Of a stretch of 64,000 nucleotides of DNA, positions 54,642-63,604 are shown piece after piece. The translations under genes and the position numbers were made by a program. Position 1 is the first letter of the stretch. Each line of letters starts with the position of its first letter. This stretch comes from Eubacterium brachy ATCC 33089. GTDB lineage: Bacteria; Bacillota; Clostridia; Peptostreptococcales; Anaerovoracaceae. Location of the stretch: NCBI GenBank assembly GCA_000488855.1, contig KI535284.1, positions 124,001 through 188,000 of the forward strand, in the 5' to 3' direction. The notes beneath the pieces are model-generated. The model did not search any database and was not told the DNA's origin. It worked only from the letters and a program-made list of their open reading frames with translations.

Positions 54642-54920
54642 ATGAATAAAAAAATTATATTGTGGATAATAGTCGCTGTATCAATTGCGTTAGGAGTTTA
54701 TGGTTATTTTGTGTTACCAGATACAGTAACTGTCCAGATAAATATTTCAGGTAACCCATCAAATACTTCTCCTAAACTTTGGGCGGTCATATGTCCTGTA
54801 TTTCTGTCTATCGGCGGTGGCTTGGCGTACTATTTTTCGAAAGATGCGTGGAAAAAATATTTGATACTTTCAATTATCGGAATATCTATATCCGTTATAA
54901 CATTAGCATTCAATACGTAA
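54642..54920 (+). CDS. Small DUF1648-like membrane protein
   Basis: A 92-residue protein with three hydrophobic segments: residues 4-25, 48-66 and 73-90. The part VLPDTVTVQINISGNPSNTS fits the DUF1648 pattern of a first helix followed by LPD..VP.H....G. DUF1648 forms the front half of SdpI-like immunity proteins; the SdpI half is not present here. ATG 54642 follows GGAGG. Confidence 0.7.
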   Translation: MNKKIILWIIVAVSIALGVYGYFVLPDTVTVQINISGNPSNTSPKLWAVICPVFLSIGGGLAYYFSKDAWKKYLILSIIGISISVITLAFNT

Positions 54921-54945
54921 CTTATAGCAAAAGAAAGCAAAAAAT

Positions 54946-55018
54946 AAAAACAGCAAATCAAAATGACATACCTCCATTTACCGAACGGTCTGTATATCAA
55001 AATAGATTCGCTGTTTTT
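54946..55018 (+). terminator. Terminator of the rightward accessory group
   Basis: AAAAACAGC (54946-54954) pairs with GCTGTTTTT (55010-55018), flanked inside by AAATC/GATTC, with a loop of about 45 bases. Confidence 0.5.
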
Positions 55019-55156
55019 TGTTGTCACAAATTTAAGAATAACAAAGAAGAAACATACATAAGTACAAAGATGATCTTGGCGAAACGGTTAATAATCTACA
55101 CATATATATTTCGAAAAATTTTTCATTTCAACAGCTATATAATTCCTTATTCCATT

Positions 55157-55201
55157 AAACGCAAAATACAGCCATAACGGCTGCATCTTGCTCATGCGTT
55201 T
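55157..55201 (-). terminator. Nested hairpin downstream of adhE
   Basis: CAGCC (55169-55173) pairs with GGCTG (55179-55183), enclosed by AAACGCA (55157-55163) and TGCGTTT (55195-55201). On the minus strand the inner stem is followed by TATTTTG. Confidence 0.5.
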
Positions 55202-55244
55202 GCATTAAATCATTCGTGAAGCATAATGATTTTCAGTTTGGCAT

Positions 55245-57881
55245 TTATATATTAGTCTTGTTTCCATAATAAGTATCCAGATATATTTGTTTCATTTCCG
55301 AAATTAAAGGATATCTCGGATTTGCACCTGTGCATTGGTCATCGAAAGCCTGTTCTGACATTTCATCTATGGTTTTCAAAAATTCTTTCTCATCTATTCC
55401 ATATTCTTTTATAGATTTTGGAACACCACATGTGTCCTTCAATCTTTCTATTTCAGCTATGAATAATTCCAACGTTTCTTCATCTGTTTTTCCGCAAATG
55501 CCTATAACCTTTGCACAATCACAGTACCTTTCTAACGTGTGTGGATATTTATATTGCGGAAAAGTACCCATTTTCTTTGGAACGGGATTTGCGTTAAATC
55601 TCATCACATTGGTCAACAACAGAGCGTTGGCAAGGCCATGAGGAATGTGGTGAAATGCCCCTAATTTATGTGCTAAGGAATGATTGATTCCTAAAAATGC
55701 ATTAGCGAAGGCCATGCCTGCAATGCAAGATGCGTCTGCCATTTTCTGTCTTGCTTCTACATCTTTTCCACCATTTTCATATGCTCTAGGTAAATATTCA
55801 AACACGTTTTTAATCGCCTTTAATGAAAGTCCCTCTGTATAATCGCTGGCCAGCATTGACACATATGCTTCCAATGCATGCGTAAAAACATCTAATCCTG
55901 AAGAACTGGTCAATCCTTTCGGTTGATTCATCATATTATCCACATCTACTATAGCCATGTCAGGAAGCAGTTCATAATCTGCTAAAGGCCACTTAACACC
56001 TGTTGAGCGATCAGTTATAATTGCAAATGGTGTAACTTCCGAACCTGTACCTGACGACGTTGGAACTGCAATAAAGTAAGCTTTTTTACCCATTTTGGGA
56101 AATCTATAAACTCTTTTTCTGATATCCATGAAATCCATCGCCATATCCATGAAATCTGCTTCCGGATTCTCATATAAAACCCACATTATTTTCGCAGCAT
56201 CCATGGCTGAACCGCCGCCTAAAGCTATAATTACATCCGGTTCAAACGCTTCCATAGCTTTTGCACCTTTCTGAGCTGACTCAAGACTTGGATCCGGTTC
56301 TACATCTGAGAAACAGGTGTAGGTAATTCCCAGTTGATCCAACTTATCTGTGATCGGCTTCGTATATCCGTTTTTGTAAAGAAAACTGTCTGTTACAACG
56401 AAAGCTCTCTTTTTATTCAGCTCTGTACCTAGCTCATCCAACGCAACCGGCAGACAACCTTTTTTAAAATAGACCTTATCTGGACTTCTAAACCAAAGCA
56501 TATTTTCTCTCCTCTCTGCCACAGTCTTGATGTTTATCAGGTGTTTTACACCGATATTTTCGGAAACCGAATTTCCTCCCCAAGATCCACAACCTAAAGT
56601 TAGAGACGGTTCTAGTTTAAAGTTGTATAAATCCCCGATTCCTCCATGTGAAGAAGGGGTGTTTACGAGTATTCTACAAGTCTTCATAGCTTTTTCAAAC
56701 ATGCCTAATTTTTCTTTTTCACTTTCATCTATATATATGGAAGATGTGTGTCCGTAACCGCCATCTGCCACCAATTGCTCAGCTTTTGATATTGCTTCTT
56801 CAAAGGTCTTTGCTCTGTACATGGCTAAAACCGGTGATAGTTTTTCATGAGCAAATTCCTCTGAAATATCAACTGATTCCACTTCTCCTATTAAAATTTT
56901 TGTTGATTCTGGAACTGCTACATCTGCCATCTTTGCGATTTTATACGCAGTCTGACCTACGATATTTGCATTTAGTGCACCATCGATAATTATAGTTTTT
57001 CTAACCTTATCTATTTCGTTTTTCTTCAAGAAGTAACATCCTCTTATCTCAAATTCCTTTTTAACATCTTTATAAATGCTTTCCATAACCGTAACTGATT
57101 GTTCCGATGCACAAATCATCCCGTTATCGAAAGTTTTCGAATGGATAATGGAATTTACAGCATTTTTAATATCTGCTGTTTCATCTATAATTACAGGCGT
57201 ATTTCCTGCACCAACGCCCAATGCCGGCTTTCCTGAAGAATAAGCAGCTTTAACCATTCCGCCACCACCTGTTGCCAGGATTATATCTGCCGCTTTCATA
57301 ACCTCATTGGTCAATTCTATTGAAGGTTCATCTATCCATCCAATAATACCTTCCGGTGCTCCTGCCTTTACAGCTGCATCCAAAACCAGTTTTGCTGCGG
57401 CAATAGTGCTTTTTTTCGCTCTAGGATGTGGACTTATTATTATCCCATTCCTGGTTTTTAAGGATATCAATGTTTTAAATATAGCCGTAGATGTTGGATT
57501 AGTTGTAGGGATAACTGCTGCTATTACTCCTATTGGATCTGCGATCTTTGTTATTCCATAAATCGGATCTTGTTCTAATACTCCGCAAGTTTTAGTATTT
57601 TTATATGCGTTATATATATATTCAGAAGCGTAATGATTTTTTATAACCTTATCTTCTAAAACTCCCATACCCGTTTCCTCAACTGCAGCTTTTGCCAGAG
57701 GAATACGAGCTTTGTTTGCAGCCATCGCCGCTTCAAAAAAAATCTTATCTACTTGTTCCTGAGAATAGCTTGAAAAACTTTCCTGCGCTTTTTTAAGTTG
57801 ATCCATTCTTGTTCTCAATGATTCAATACTGTCAACGGTTCTCTTTGTTTTTTCTTCCTTCACTTTTGAATTCTCTCTCAC
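55245..57881 (-). CDS. adhE: Bifunctional acetaldehyde-CoA/alcohol dehydrogenase AdhE
   Basis: Reduces acetyl-CoA to ethanol through acetaldehyde, oxidising two NADH. The 878-residue protein has an N-terminal aldehyde dehydrogenase half (catalytic cysteine in NGMICASEQSV near residue 255; GGGGMVKAAYSSGKPALGVG) and a C-terminal iron alcohol dehydrogenase half (GGGSAMDAAKIMW; metal ligands in NHSLAHKLGAFHHIPHG). AdhE of this kind forms spirosomes. It starts at GTG 57881, seven bases after GGAGG. It is a single-gene unit. Confidence 0.96.
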   Translation of the reverse strand: MRENSKVKEEKTKRTVDSIESLRTRMDQLKKAQESFSSYSQEQVDKIFFEAAMAANKARIPLAKAAVEETGMGVLEDKVIKNHYASEYIYNAYKNTKTCGVLEQDPIYGITKIADPIGVIAAVIPTTNPTSTAIFKTLISLKTRNGIIISPHPRAKKSTIAAAKLVLDAAVKAGAPEGIIGWIDEPSIELTNEVMKAADIILATGGGGMVKAAYSSGKPALGVGAGNTPVIIDETADIKNAVNSIIHSKTFDNGMICASEQSVTVMESIYKDVKKEFEIRGCYFLKKNEIDKVRKTIIIDGALNANIVGQTAYKIAKMADVAVPESTKILIGEVESVDISEEFAHEKLSPVLAMYRAKTFEEAISKAEQLVADGGYGHTSSIYIDESEKEKLGMFEKAMKTCRILVNTPSSHGGIGDLYNFKLEPSLTLGCGSWGGNSVSENIGVKHLINIKTVAERRENMLWFRSPDKVYFKKGCLPVALDELGTELNKKRAFVVTDSFLYKNGYTKPITDKLDQLGITYTCFSDVEPDPSLESAQKGAKAMEAFEPDVIIALGGGSAMDAAKIMWVLYENPEADFMDMAMDFMDIRKRVYRFPKMGKKAYFIAVPTSSGTGSEVTPFAIITDRSTGVKWPLADYELLPDMAIVDVDNMMNQPKGLTSSSGLDVFTHALEAYVSMLASDYTEGLSLKAIKNVFEYLPRAYENGGKDVEARQKMADASCIAGMAFANAFLGINHSLAHKLGAFHHIPHGLANALLLTNVMRFNANPVPKKMGTFPQYKYPHTLERYCDCAKVIGICGKTDEETLELFIAEIERLKDTCGVPKSIKEYGIDEKEFLKTIDEMSEQAFDDQCTGANPRYPLISEMKQIYLDTYYGNKTNI

Positions 57882-57953
57882 GATAAACCTCCAACAAGCT
57901 TTAAGTTTATTGACATTTTTTTAACTATAGTGTTAGCTTACACCTTTTAGTTT

Positions 57954-57966
57954 CTATTGTCAATAG
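57954..57966. promoter_or_regulatory. Inverted repeat over a -35-like hexamer upstream of adhE
   Basis: CTATTGTCAATAG is a perfect 6-bp inverted repeat with one central base. Its position suggests a repressor site for adhE; it does not match the Rex consensus TTGTTAA-N4-TTAACAA. Confidence 0.35.
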
Positions 57967-58137
57967 TTTTTCGAAATATTTTTAACAATATTTTAATTGT
58001 CAATTATCATATATTTACTAAAATCTTTCAAGGTTTATCATTTTCTATCTCTATTTCATTGGTTTTAATATATTTTTTTAACTTTATCCTCATATAATTG
58101 TGAATAAAATATTCATTATTGATTTAATAAAAACGGC

Positions 58138-58184
58138 AAAAAAATTAACTTCCAAAGTCAGATAAAAATCCAACAAATGGAAGT
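58138..58184 (-). terminator. Terminator of tRNA-Ala
   Basis: On the minus strand ACTTCCA and TGGAAGT form a stem with a loop of 23 bases, followed after TA by a run of seven T. Confidence 0.6.
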
Positions 58185-58194
58185 CAATATTTTA

Positions 58195-58269
58195 TGGTGG
58201 AGAATACGGGATTCGAACCCGTGACCTTTTGACTGCCAGTCAAACGTGCTCCCTCTGCACCAATTCCCC
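58195..58269 (-). tRNA. tRNA-Ala (anticodon GGC)
   Basis: The minus strand folds as a full cloverleaf: acceptor GGGGAAT/ATTCTCC with the G3-U70 alanine identity pair, D stem GTGC/GCAC, anticodon stem TTTGA/TCAAA with loop CTGGCAG (anticodon GGC at 58237-58235), T stem ACGGG/CCCGT with loop TTCGAAT, discriminator A and an encoded CCA. The D loop, AGAGGGA, is short but keeps the GG pair. It stands alone, not in a tRNA cluster. Confidence 0.95.
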
Positions 58270-58415
58270 AAAATTTAATAGACATAGAATCTACTGTATG
58301 ATTTTATCATTATTTTTAGAAAAAATAAATACTAAATTTGTTTTTTTACGCTTATTGGCTGAATTTTGTATTTTGATTTTACTATAGTTCGTGGGTATCA
58401 CCAGATTTCTGCTAT

Positions 58416-58450
58416 AAAAAATGGTAAGATGATTTTCCATCATCTTACCA
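58416..58450 (-). terminator. Terminator of the hrcA-dnaJ operon
   Basis: TGGTAAGATGAT (58422-58433) and ATCATCTTACCA (58439-58450) form a perfect 12-bp stem with a 5-base loop; on the minus strand six T follow. Confidence 0.92.
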
Positions 58451-58467
58451 CCATCAGCTCACATCAG

Positions 58468-59607
58468 CTATTTAAATAATTCTTTGACTGACTCCAAAAA
58501 ACCCTTCTTCTTGTTGTAGCAATCTATTCCTATTTCCTCTGACATTTTCCGTATGAATTTTTTCTGTTTACCTGTCAACTTAGTCGGTACTTCGAGATTT
58601 ACCTTGACGTATAAATCTCCTTTTCTTCCATTTCTCACACTTGGCATTCCTTTTCCCTTGAGTCTGAATACCGTTCCTGACTGAGTTCCGGCCGGAACTT
58701 TATATTTCAATTTTTCATCTAATGCCGGTACTATAATTTCATCTCCAAGTGCTGCTTGTTCAAATGTGATTGGAATTTCTATTTGTAAATCCTGACCTGC
58801 CCTCTTATACATTTTATGTGGTCTCACACCTATGACTATGAATAGATCTCCGGATTCACCACCTCTTTTGCCTGCTTCTCCCTGTCCTCTTAGAGTTATT
58901 ACGGAATCATTGTCAACTCCGGCGGGAATATTTACAGAAAGAGTTACTGTCTTTCTTTCTGTGCCCTTTCCATGACATACGTGGCAAGGATCATCGATAA
59001 TTTTACCGCTACCTCTACACTGATCGCAGGTTGTCTGACTCTGCATAACGCCAAGGGGAGTCCTATGTTGTACATTTACTACACCGCTTCCACCACACTT
59101 TGGACAAGTTCTGACGTTAGCGTCATTTTCCGCACCGCTTCCGTGACAATGACTACAATCCACATCCTTGGTTACCCTAATATCTTTTTTAGTACCAAAA
59201 GCCGCTTCTTCAAAATCTATTGCTATGTGCTGGTGAATATCAGAGCCTCTGACCGGTCCGTTTCTTCTCCTTGAAGATGACGAAAACCCACCACCGAAGA
59301 AATCGCCAAAAGCTCCGAAAATATCCTCAAATCCACCAAATCCGCCAAAACCCTCCGTTCCTCCGAATCCACTGTTAGGATCAACACCGGCATGACCGAA
59401 TTGATCATACTTTTGTTTTTTCTCAGGATCACTCAATATACCATACGCTTCATTGATTTCCTTGAACTTTTCCTCTGCTTCTTTATCCCCTGAATTTCTA
59501 TCCGGATGATATTTCATAGCCAACTTTCTAAAAGCTCTTTTAATCTCATCATCTGAAGCTCCCTTGGATAAACCAAGAACTTCGTAATAATCTCTCTTAT
59601 CAGCCAT
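58468..59607 (-). CDS. dnaJ: Chaperone protein DnaJ
   Basis: Co-chaperone that stimulates DnaK ATPase. The 379-residue protein is class A: J domain with HPD near residue 36 (KYHPDRN), a glycine/phenylalanine-rich linker ([16 protein letters not shown]), a zinc domain with four CxxCxG modules ([32 protein letters not shown]), and the C-terminal peptide-binding part. Its ATG overlaps the dnaK stop by one base. Confidence 0.98.
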   Translation of the reverse strand: MADKRDYYEVLGLSKGASDDEIKRAFRKLAMKYHPDRNSGDKEAEEKFKEINEAYGILSDPEKKQKYDQFGHAGVDPNSGFGGTEGFGGFGGFEDIFGAFGDFFGGGFSSSSRRRNGPVRGSDIHQHIAIDFEEAAFGTKKDIRVTKDVDCSHCHGSGAENDANVRTCPKCGGSGVVNVQHRTPLGVMQSQTTCDQCRGSGKIIDDPCHVCHGKGTERKTVTLSVNIPAGVDNDSVITLRGQGEAGKRGGESGDLFIVIGVRPHKMYKRAGQDLQIEIPITFEQAALGDEIIVPALDEKLKYKVPAGTQSGTVFRLKGKGMPSVRNGRKGDLYVKVNLEVPTKLTGKQKKFIRKMSEEIGIDCYNKKKGFLESVKELFK

Positions 59608-61466
59608 TACTTACTTTCCTTATCATCTACCACTTCATAGTCCGCATCAACTACATTGTCTTTGCCTTGAGAAGTTCCTGCTTGTCCATCAGTGGGATTA
59701 TTTGCAACATTCTCTCCTGTCTGAGCCTGTTGTGCAGCCTCATATAACTTAGTTGACATTGTATGGAATTTTTCAGTCAGCTTTTCAACAGCAGACTTGA
59801 TATCTTCCACAGTACCGTTCTCCAGTTTCTTTGAAAGTTCCTCTTTCGCCTCCGTAATATCCTTTACTTCAGCCTCACTCAACTTACCATCTAATTCTTT
59901 TAAGTTTTTGTCAGTTTCATATATTAGGGTTTCAGCCTGGTTTCTAATTTCAATCTCTTCTTTTCTCTTTTTATCCTCTTCCGCAAACTGTTCCGCTTCT
60001 TTAACCTTTGCATTTATTTCATCTTCTGAAAGGTTAGTTGAAGAAGTGATTGTTATGCTCTGTTCTTTTCCTGTACCTAAATCCTTTGCACTTACATTCA
60101 CAATACCGTTTGCATCAATGTCAAAAGTAACTTCAATCTGCGGTACCCCTCTTGGAGCAGCCGGGATTCCTGTTAGCTGAAATCTACCTAAAGTGATATT
60201 ACCGGCAGCCATTTCTCTTTCTCCCTGCATTACGTGAATATCTACTGCCGACTGATTATCTGCAGCTGTTGAAAACACCTGACTCTTTTTTGTAGGAATA
60301 GTCGTATTTCTTTCGATCAGTTTAGTTGCCACTCCGCCTAAAGTTTCAATGGAAAGTGATAGAGGTGTTACATCAAGCAGCAATACATCATTAACTTCAC
60401 CTGTTAGAACTCCAGCCTGAATTGATGCTCCTATTGCCACGCATTCATCAGGGTTAATTCCTTTAAATGGATCTTTTCCCGTAATCTTCTTCACTGCATC
60501 TTGAACAGCCGGAATTCTTGTCGAACCTCCCACTAAAATTACCTTCTCGATATCAGAATTGCTTACACCGGCATCTGACATAGCCTTTTTCATCGGTTCA
60601 ATTGTTCCTTCTACCAGTTTCGCGGTCAACTGATCGAATTTTGCTCTTGTCAAATCCATATTCAAATGTAGAGGTCCGTTTTCATTTACAGTGATAAACG
60701 GTAAGTTAATGTTTGTACTCTGTGCACTAGAAAGCTCCTTTTTCGCTTTTTCGGCAGCCTCTTTTAACCTCTGCATTGCCATAGTATCTTTTTTCAAATC
60801 AATACCGTTCTCTCGTGCAAAAGTTTCTGTCATAAAATTCAATATCGCATTATCGAAATCATCTCCACCTAATTTATTATTTCCCGAAGTTGCGAGCACC
60901 TCGAAAACGCCATCGCCAAGTTCCAGAATTGATACGTCAAATGTACCGCCGCCCAAGTCGTAAACCAAAATTTTATGGTGTCCTGACTCTTTGTCCAGCC
61001 CATAGGACAAAGCTGCAGCAGTAGGTTCATTTATAATTCTCTTAACATCTAAACCTGCTATCTTTCCCGCATCCTTTGTCGCCTGTTTCTGACTATCTGT
61101 AAAATAAGCCGGCACTGTAATTACCGCTTCTGTAACTTTTTCTCCCAGATAGGCCTCTGCATCCGCTTTCAATTTTCCGAGAATCATTGCGGAAATATCT
61201 TGCGGAGTATAATCCTTTCCATCAATTGATACCTTGTAATCCTCTCCCATATGTCTCTTAATTGAAGCTATAGTTCTTTCAGGATTTGTAACTGCCTGTC
61301 TTTTAGCAGTTTCTCCCACTAGCCTTTCTCCATTTTTTGCAAATCCCACTACTGAAGGTGTTGTTCTGTTTCCCTCTGCATTGGTGATTACCATCGGTTC
61401 TCCACCTTCCAGTACTGCAACACATGAATTTGTTGTTCCCAAATCAATTCCTATAATTTTTGCCAT
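59607..61466 (-). CDS. dnaK: Chaperone protein DnaK (Hsp70)
   Basis: ATP-dependent Hsp70 of 619 residues: ATPase domain with [27 protein letters not shown] and [11 protein letters not shown], peptide-binding domain after [17 protein letters not shown], and the helical lid. The length of the ATPase domain fits the Gram-positive form that lacks a stretch found in proteobacterial DnaK. AAAGGAG precedes ATG 61466. It stands between grpE (131-base gap) and dnaJ. Confidence 0.98.
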   Translation of the reverse strand: MAKIIGIDLGTTNSCVAVLEGGEPMVITNAEGNRTTPSVVGFAKNGERLVGETAKRQAVTNPERTIASIKRHMGEDYKVSIDGKDYTPQDISAMILGKLKADAEAYLGEKVTEAVITVPAYFTDSQKQATKDAGKIAGLDVKRIINEPTAAALSYGLDKESGHHKILVYDLGGGTFDVSILELGDGVFEVLATSGNNKLGGDDFDNAILNFMTETFARENGIDLKKDTMAMQRLKEAAEKAKKELSSAQSTNINLPFITVNENGPLHLNMDLTRAKFDQLTAKLVEGTIEPMKKAMSDAGVSNSDIEKVILVGGSTRIPAVQDAVKKITGKDPFKGINPDECVAIGASIQAGVLTGEVNDVLLLDVTPLSLSIETLGGVATKLIERNTTIPTKKSQVFSTAADNQSAVDIHVMQGEREMAAGNITLGRFQLTGIPAAPRGVPQIEVTFDIDANGIVNVSAKDLGTGKEQSITITSSTNLSEDEINAKVKEAEQFAEEDKKRKEEIEIRNQAETLIYETDKNLKELDGKLSEAEVKDITEAKEELSKKLENGTVEDIKSAVEKLTEKFHTMSTKLYEAAQQAQTGENVANNPTDGQAGTSQGKDNVVDADYEVVDDKESK

Positions 61467-61597
61467 TTTTCCAATCTCCTTTATATTTAAATTATTTTCT
61501 TTTTTATTTTTGTTAACTTGCCACGCATGGTCTTGCTATGACAAGGAATCAACCGTCAATGAAACTATATTTTTAGTGTTCTACGCATCTATATCGA

Positions 61598-62215
61598 TCA
61601 TTTTGCGACTTTCACCATCGCAGGTCTTATGACTTTGCCATTTAGAGAATATCCTTTTTGAAGAACTCCTGAAACCTTTCCGCTTTCCACGAAATCTGTA
61701 TCTTCCATCAAGACTGCATTGTGGATGTTCGGATCAAATTCCATATTTTCAGCTTCTATTTCCATAAGTCCATTGTCTAAGAGAACATCTTTAAGCTGCT
61801 TCAAAATCATTTCCATTCCTTCTTTAAAGCTTTCATTTTCATGATCTGCTTCCAGACCTCTTTCAAAATTGTCCAAAACATCTAACAGTTTTAGCATAAT
61901 CTTTTCATTGGCAAATGCGAAAGTCTCACTTCTCTGTTTTTCCACTCTTTTCTTGTAATTTTGAAAATCCGCCATAAGTCTCATATATTTCGTATTCTCA
62001 TCTTCACCGCCATTTTCCATGTCTGTATCGGCACTCTTTTGATCACTGTCTAGACTGCTTCCATCGCTATCGCCTTTTTCAAAATTTTCTTGTTTTTTTT
62101 CATTTAATTTTTCTTTTTCATCCATTGCAATGGATTCTCTACAGGTTTCATCTATTACATCCTTGGAAGTTTCTTTAGTATTCTCATTTAAATTATCATT
62201 CTTCGTCTTTTTCAT
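61598..62215 (-). CDS. grpE: Nucleotide exchange factor GrpE
   Basis: Exchanges ADP for ATP on DnaK. The 205-residue protein has a long charged N-terminal arm (about 1-75, very rich in Asp, Glu, Lys and Asn), the dimer coiled coil (YMRLMADFQNYKKRVEKQ) and the beta domain with NPNIHNAV-type NIHNAVLMEDT. Its ATG lies 20 bases inside hrcA, with GGAGGG upstream. Confidence 0.96.
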   Translation of the reverse strand: MKKTKNDNLNENTKETSKDVIDETCRESIAMDEKEKLNEKKQENFEKGDSDGSSLDSDQKSADTDMENGGEDENTKYMRLMADFQNYKKRVEKQRSETFAFANEKIMLKLLDVLDNFERGLEADHENESFKEGMEMILKQLKDVLLDNGLMEIEAENMEFDPNIHNAVLMEDTDFVESGKVSGVLQKGYSLNGKVIRPAMVKVAK

Positions 62216-63254
62216 CTCGATTGTTACCCTCCGTCAACTTATATAGGTTACTTATATTATTTGTTAAATACTCAATAACAGAAGTTATCTCATCGTATTT
62301 CATCCTCGTCGGTCCAATAACACCTAATTTGCCCACATACTTTCCATCGACATGATATGTCGCCGTAATCAAACTGTAATCCTTCAGCTCATCGTAATTA
62401 TTTTCCGTTCCAATGGTTATAATTGTTCCGTTTTCTCTATCAGCGATAGTTTTTAGCAACTTATCTTTCTTCTGAACCACTTCCATAAATGATTTAGCTT
62501 TACTGATATCGCTGTATTCAGGAATAGAAAATATATTTGTTAAACCATCCATATAGATGTTGACATTTAACATATCTTTCAAAGTTTTCAAAAAGTTCGG
62601 CATGATGTTCTCTGCCAACTTTGACATAACCTCTACATCGCTTTCAAATGAACTGATTATATCCATTTTCAAGGCTTGATCAACAGTCTTTCCTCTGTAA
62701 TTGTAAGTTAAGGATTTTGACAGTAAATCCAACATTTCATCAGAATATCCAACATCGACTGACAGCGTTGTATTAGAAACTTTGCCCGACTCCGACACTA
62801 TCATTATGACCACTCTCTCATCATCCACCGGAAGAAGATTTACCGTTTTCAGCACATCTTCCTGTGTGTCCGGAGTTATTGCAAATGCGGTTAAATTCGT
62901 TATATTTGATAGTATTTTTGCCGCTTGCTGAATGGTTTTTTCCAATGCTTGAAAATTCTTAACCAGTCCCTCGGCGATGATTTCCTTCTGCTCTTCAGGT
63001 ATTTCGGATTTTTTCATTATATCATCGACGTATAATCGGTACGCCTTTTCAGATGGTACTCTCCCTGCAGATGTATGCGGATGAGTCAAAAACCCCATCT
63101 CCTCCAAATCAGCCATTTCGTTCCTAATTGTTGCAGGACTGATTCCGAGATTATATTTTTTTGACAATGCTCTTGAACCGACAGGCTCTGCTGTCGATAT
63201 AAAATCACCAATAATAGCCTGTAATATTCTCAATTTTCTTTCACTTAATTCCAT
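62196..63254 (-). CDS. hrcA: Heat-inducible transcription repressor HrcA
   Basis: Represses the operon by binding CIRCE until heat or misfolded protein titrates GroEL. The 352-residue protein has an N-terminal winged helix (SERKLRILQAIIGDFI, EPVGSRALSKKYNLGISPATIRNEM) and the HrcA central domain with TSAGRVPSEKAYRLYVD. ATG 63254 is right after GGAGAG; an in-frame GTG at 63278 lies inside the CIRCE and is rejected. Confidence 0.97.
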   Translation of the reverse strand: MELSERKLRILQAIIGDFISTAEPVGSRALSKKYNLGISPATIRNEMADLEEMGFLTHPHTSAGRVPSEKAYRLYVDDIMKKSEIPEEQKEIIAEGLVKNFQALEKTIQQAAKILSNITNLTAFAITPDTQEDVLKTVNLLPVDDERVVIMIVSESGKVSNTTLSVDVGYSDEMLDLLSKSLTYNYRGKTVDQALKMDIISSFESDVEVMSKLAENIMPNFLKTLKDMLNVNIYMDGLTNIFSIPEYSDISKAKSFMEVVQKKDKLLKTIADRENGTIITIGTENNYDELKDYSLITATYHVDGKYVGKLGVIGPTRMKYDEITSVIEYLTNNISNLYKLTEGNNRDEKDEE

Positions 63255-63271
63255 AAGCAACTCTCCTTGTG

Positions 63272-63298
63272 TTAGCACTCATTGTAATCGAGTGCTAA
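63272..63298. promoter_or_regulatory. CIRCE element (HrcA operator)
   Basis: TTAGCACTC, nine bases, GAGTGCTAA: an exact match to the CIRCE consensus, placed between the hrcA promoter and start. Confidence 0.98.
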
Positions 63299-63308
63299 TT
63301 ACTATTTT

Positions 63309-63336
63309 ATTATACACGTTTTATTTAAAGAGTCAA
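63309..63336 (-). promoter_or_regulatory. Sigma-A promoter of hrcA-grpE-dnaK-dnaJ
   Basis: On the minus strand TTGACT (63336-63331), a 16-base spacer and a perfect TATAAT (63314-63309), just upstream of CIRCE. Confidence 0.85.
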
Positions 63337-63442
63337 CACCTTTCGAAATAAAATTATATGAATGTTTTGTCACATATGAGTTTCATTGCATTCAACCAAG
63401 ATGAATATGGTCCCGTTCATCCCAACATATCTGTATACATAA

Positions 63443-63505
63443 AAGAGCGACTGTGACTTTGCGGACATTCTCATTTTATCCTGCACTCTATCACATATCG
63501 CTCTT
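63443..63505 (-). terminator. Terminator candidate of the surface protein gene
   Basis: AAGAGCGA and TGTGA (63443-63456) pair with TCACA and TCGCTCTT (63491-63505). On the minus strand TTTATG follows. The loop is about 34 bases. Confidence 0.5.
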
Positions 63506-63604
63506 CTCTTTTATCTACTATCGACAAATTTTGTATACCTTATCAGTATTTTTCACCCGTTTACCTGTTCCGATACATCATATTTCTCGCTTGCATATTA
63601 TATA

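Larger units (their letters stand above)
54921..55244. other. Convergent intergenic region
   Basis: Between a rightward gene and adhE. It holds one terminator for each direction, listed separately, and nothing else recognisable. Confidence 0.5.
57882..58194. other. adhE upstream region
   Basis: No gene. It contains the inverted repeat CTATTG-t-CAATAG at 57954-57966, which overlaps a TTGACA hexamer on the minus strand (57963-57958). A clear -10 is not visible; TATAGT lies 28 bases on. A terminator for the tRNA lies at the right end. Confidence 0.5.
63255..63604. other. Region between hrcA and the surface protein gene
   Basis: Holds the CIRCE and promoter of the heat-shock operon near the left end and a terminator hairpin at 63443-63505. 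No gene seen. Confidence 0.6.

Noticed and set aside
54779-55177. A 132-codon plus-strand frame after 54642
   Set aside because: It overlaps the DUF1648-like gene in another frame and runs through the terminator hairpin; composition is not protein-like.
57954-58010. Rex binding site upstream of adhE
   Set aside because: Only half sites like TTGTTAA are seen; no TTGTTAA-N4-TTAACAA palindrome is present.
58195-58270. A defective tRNA with shifted D stem
   Set aside because: That came from starting the acceptor one base early at 58270. Starting at 58269 gives a regular cloverleaf with G3-U70.
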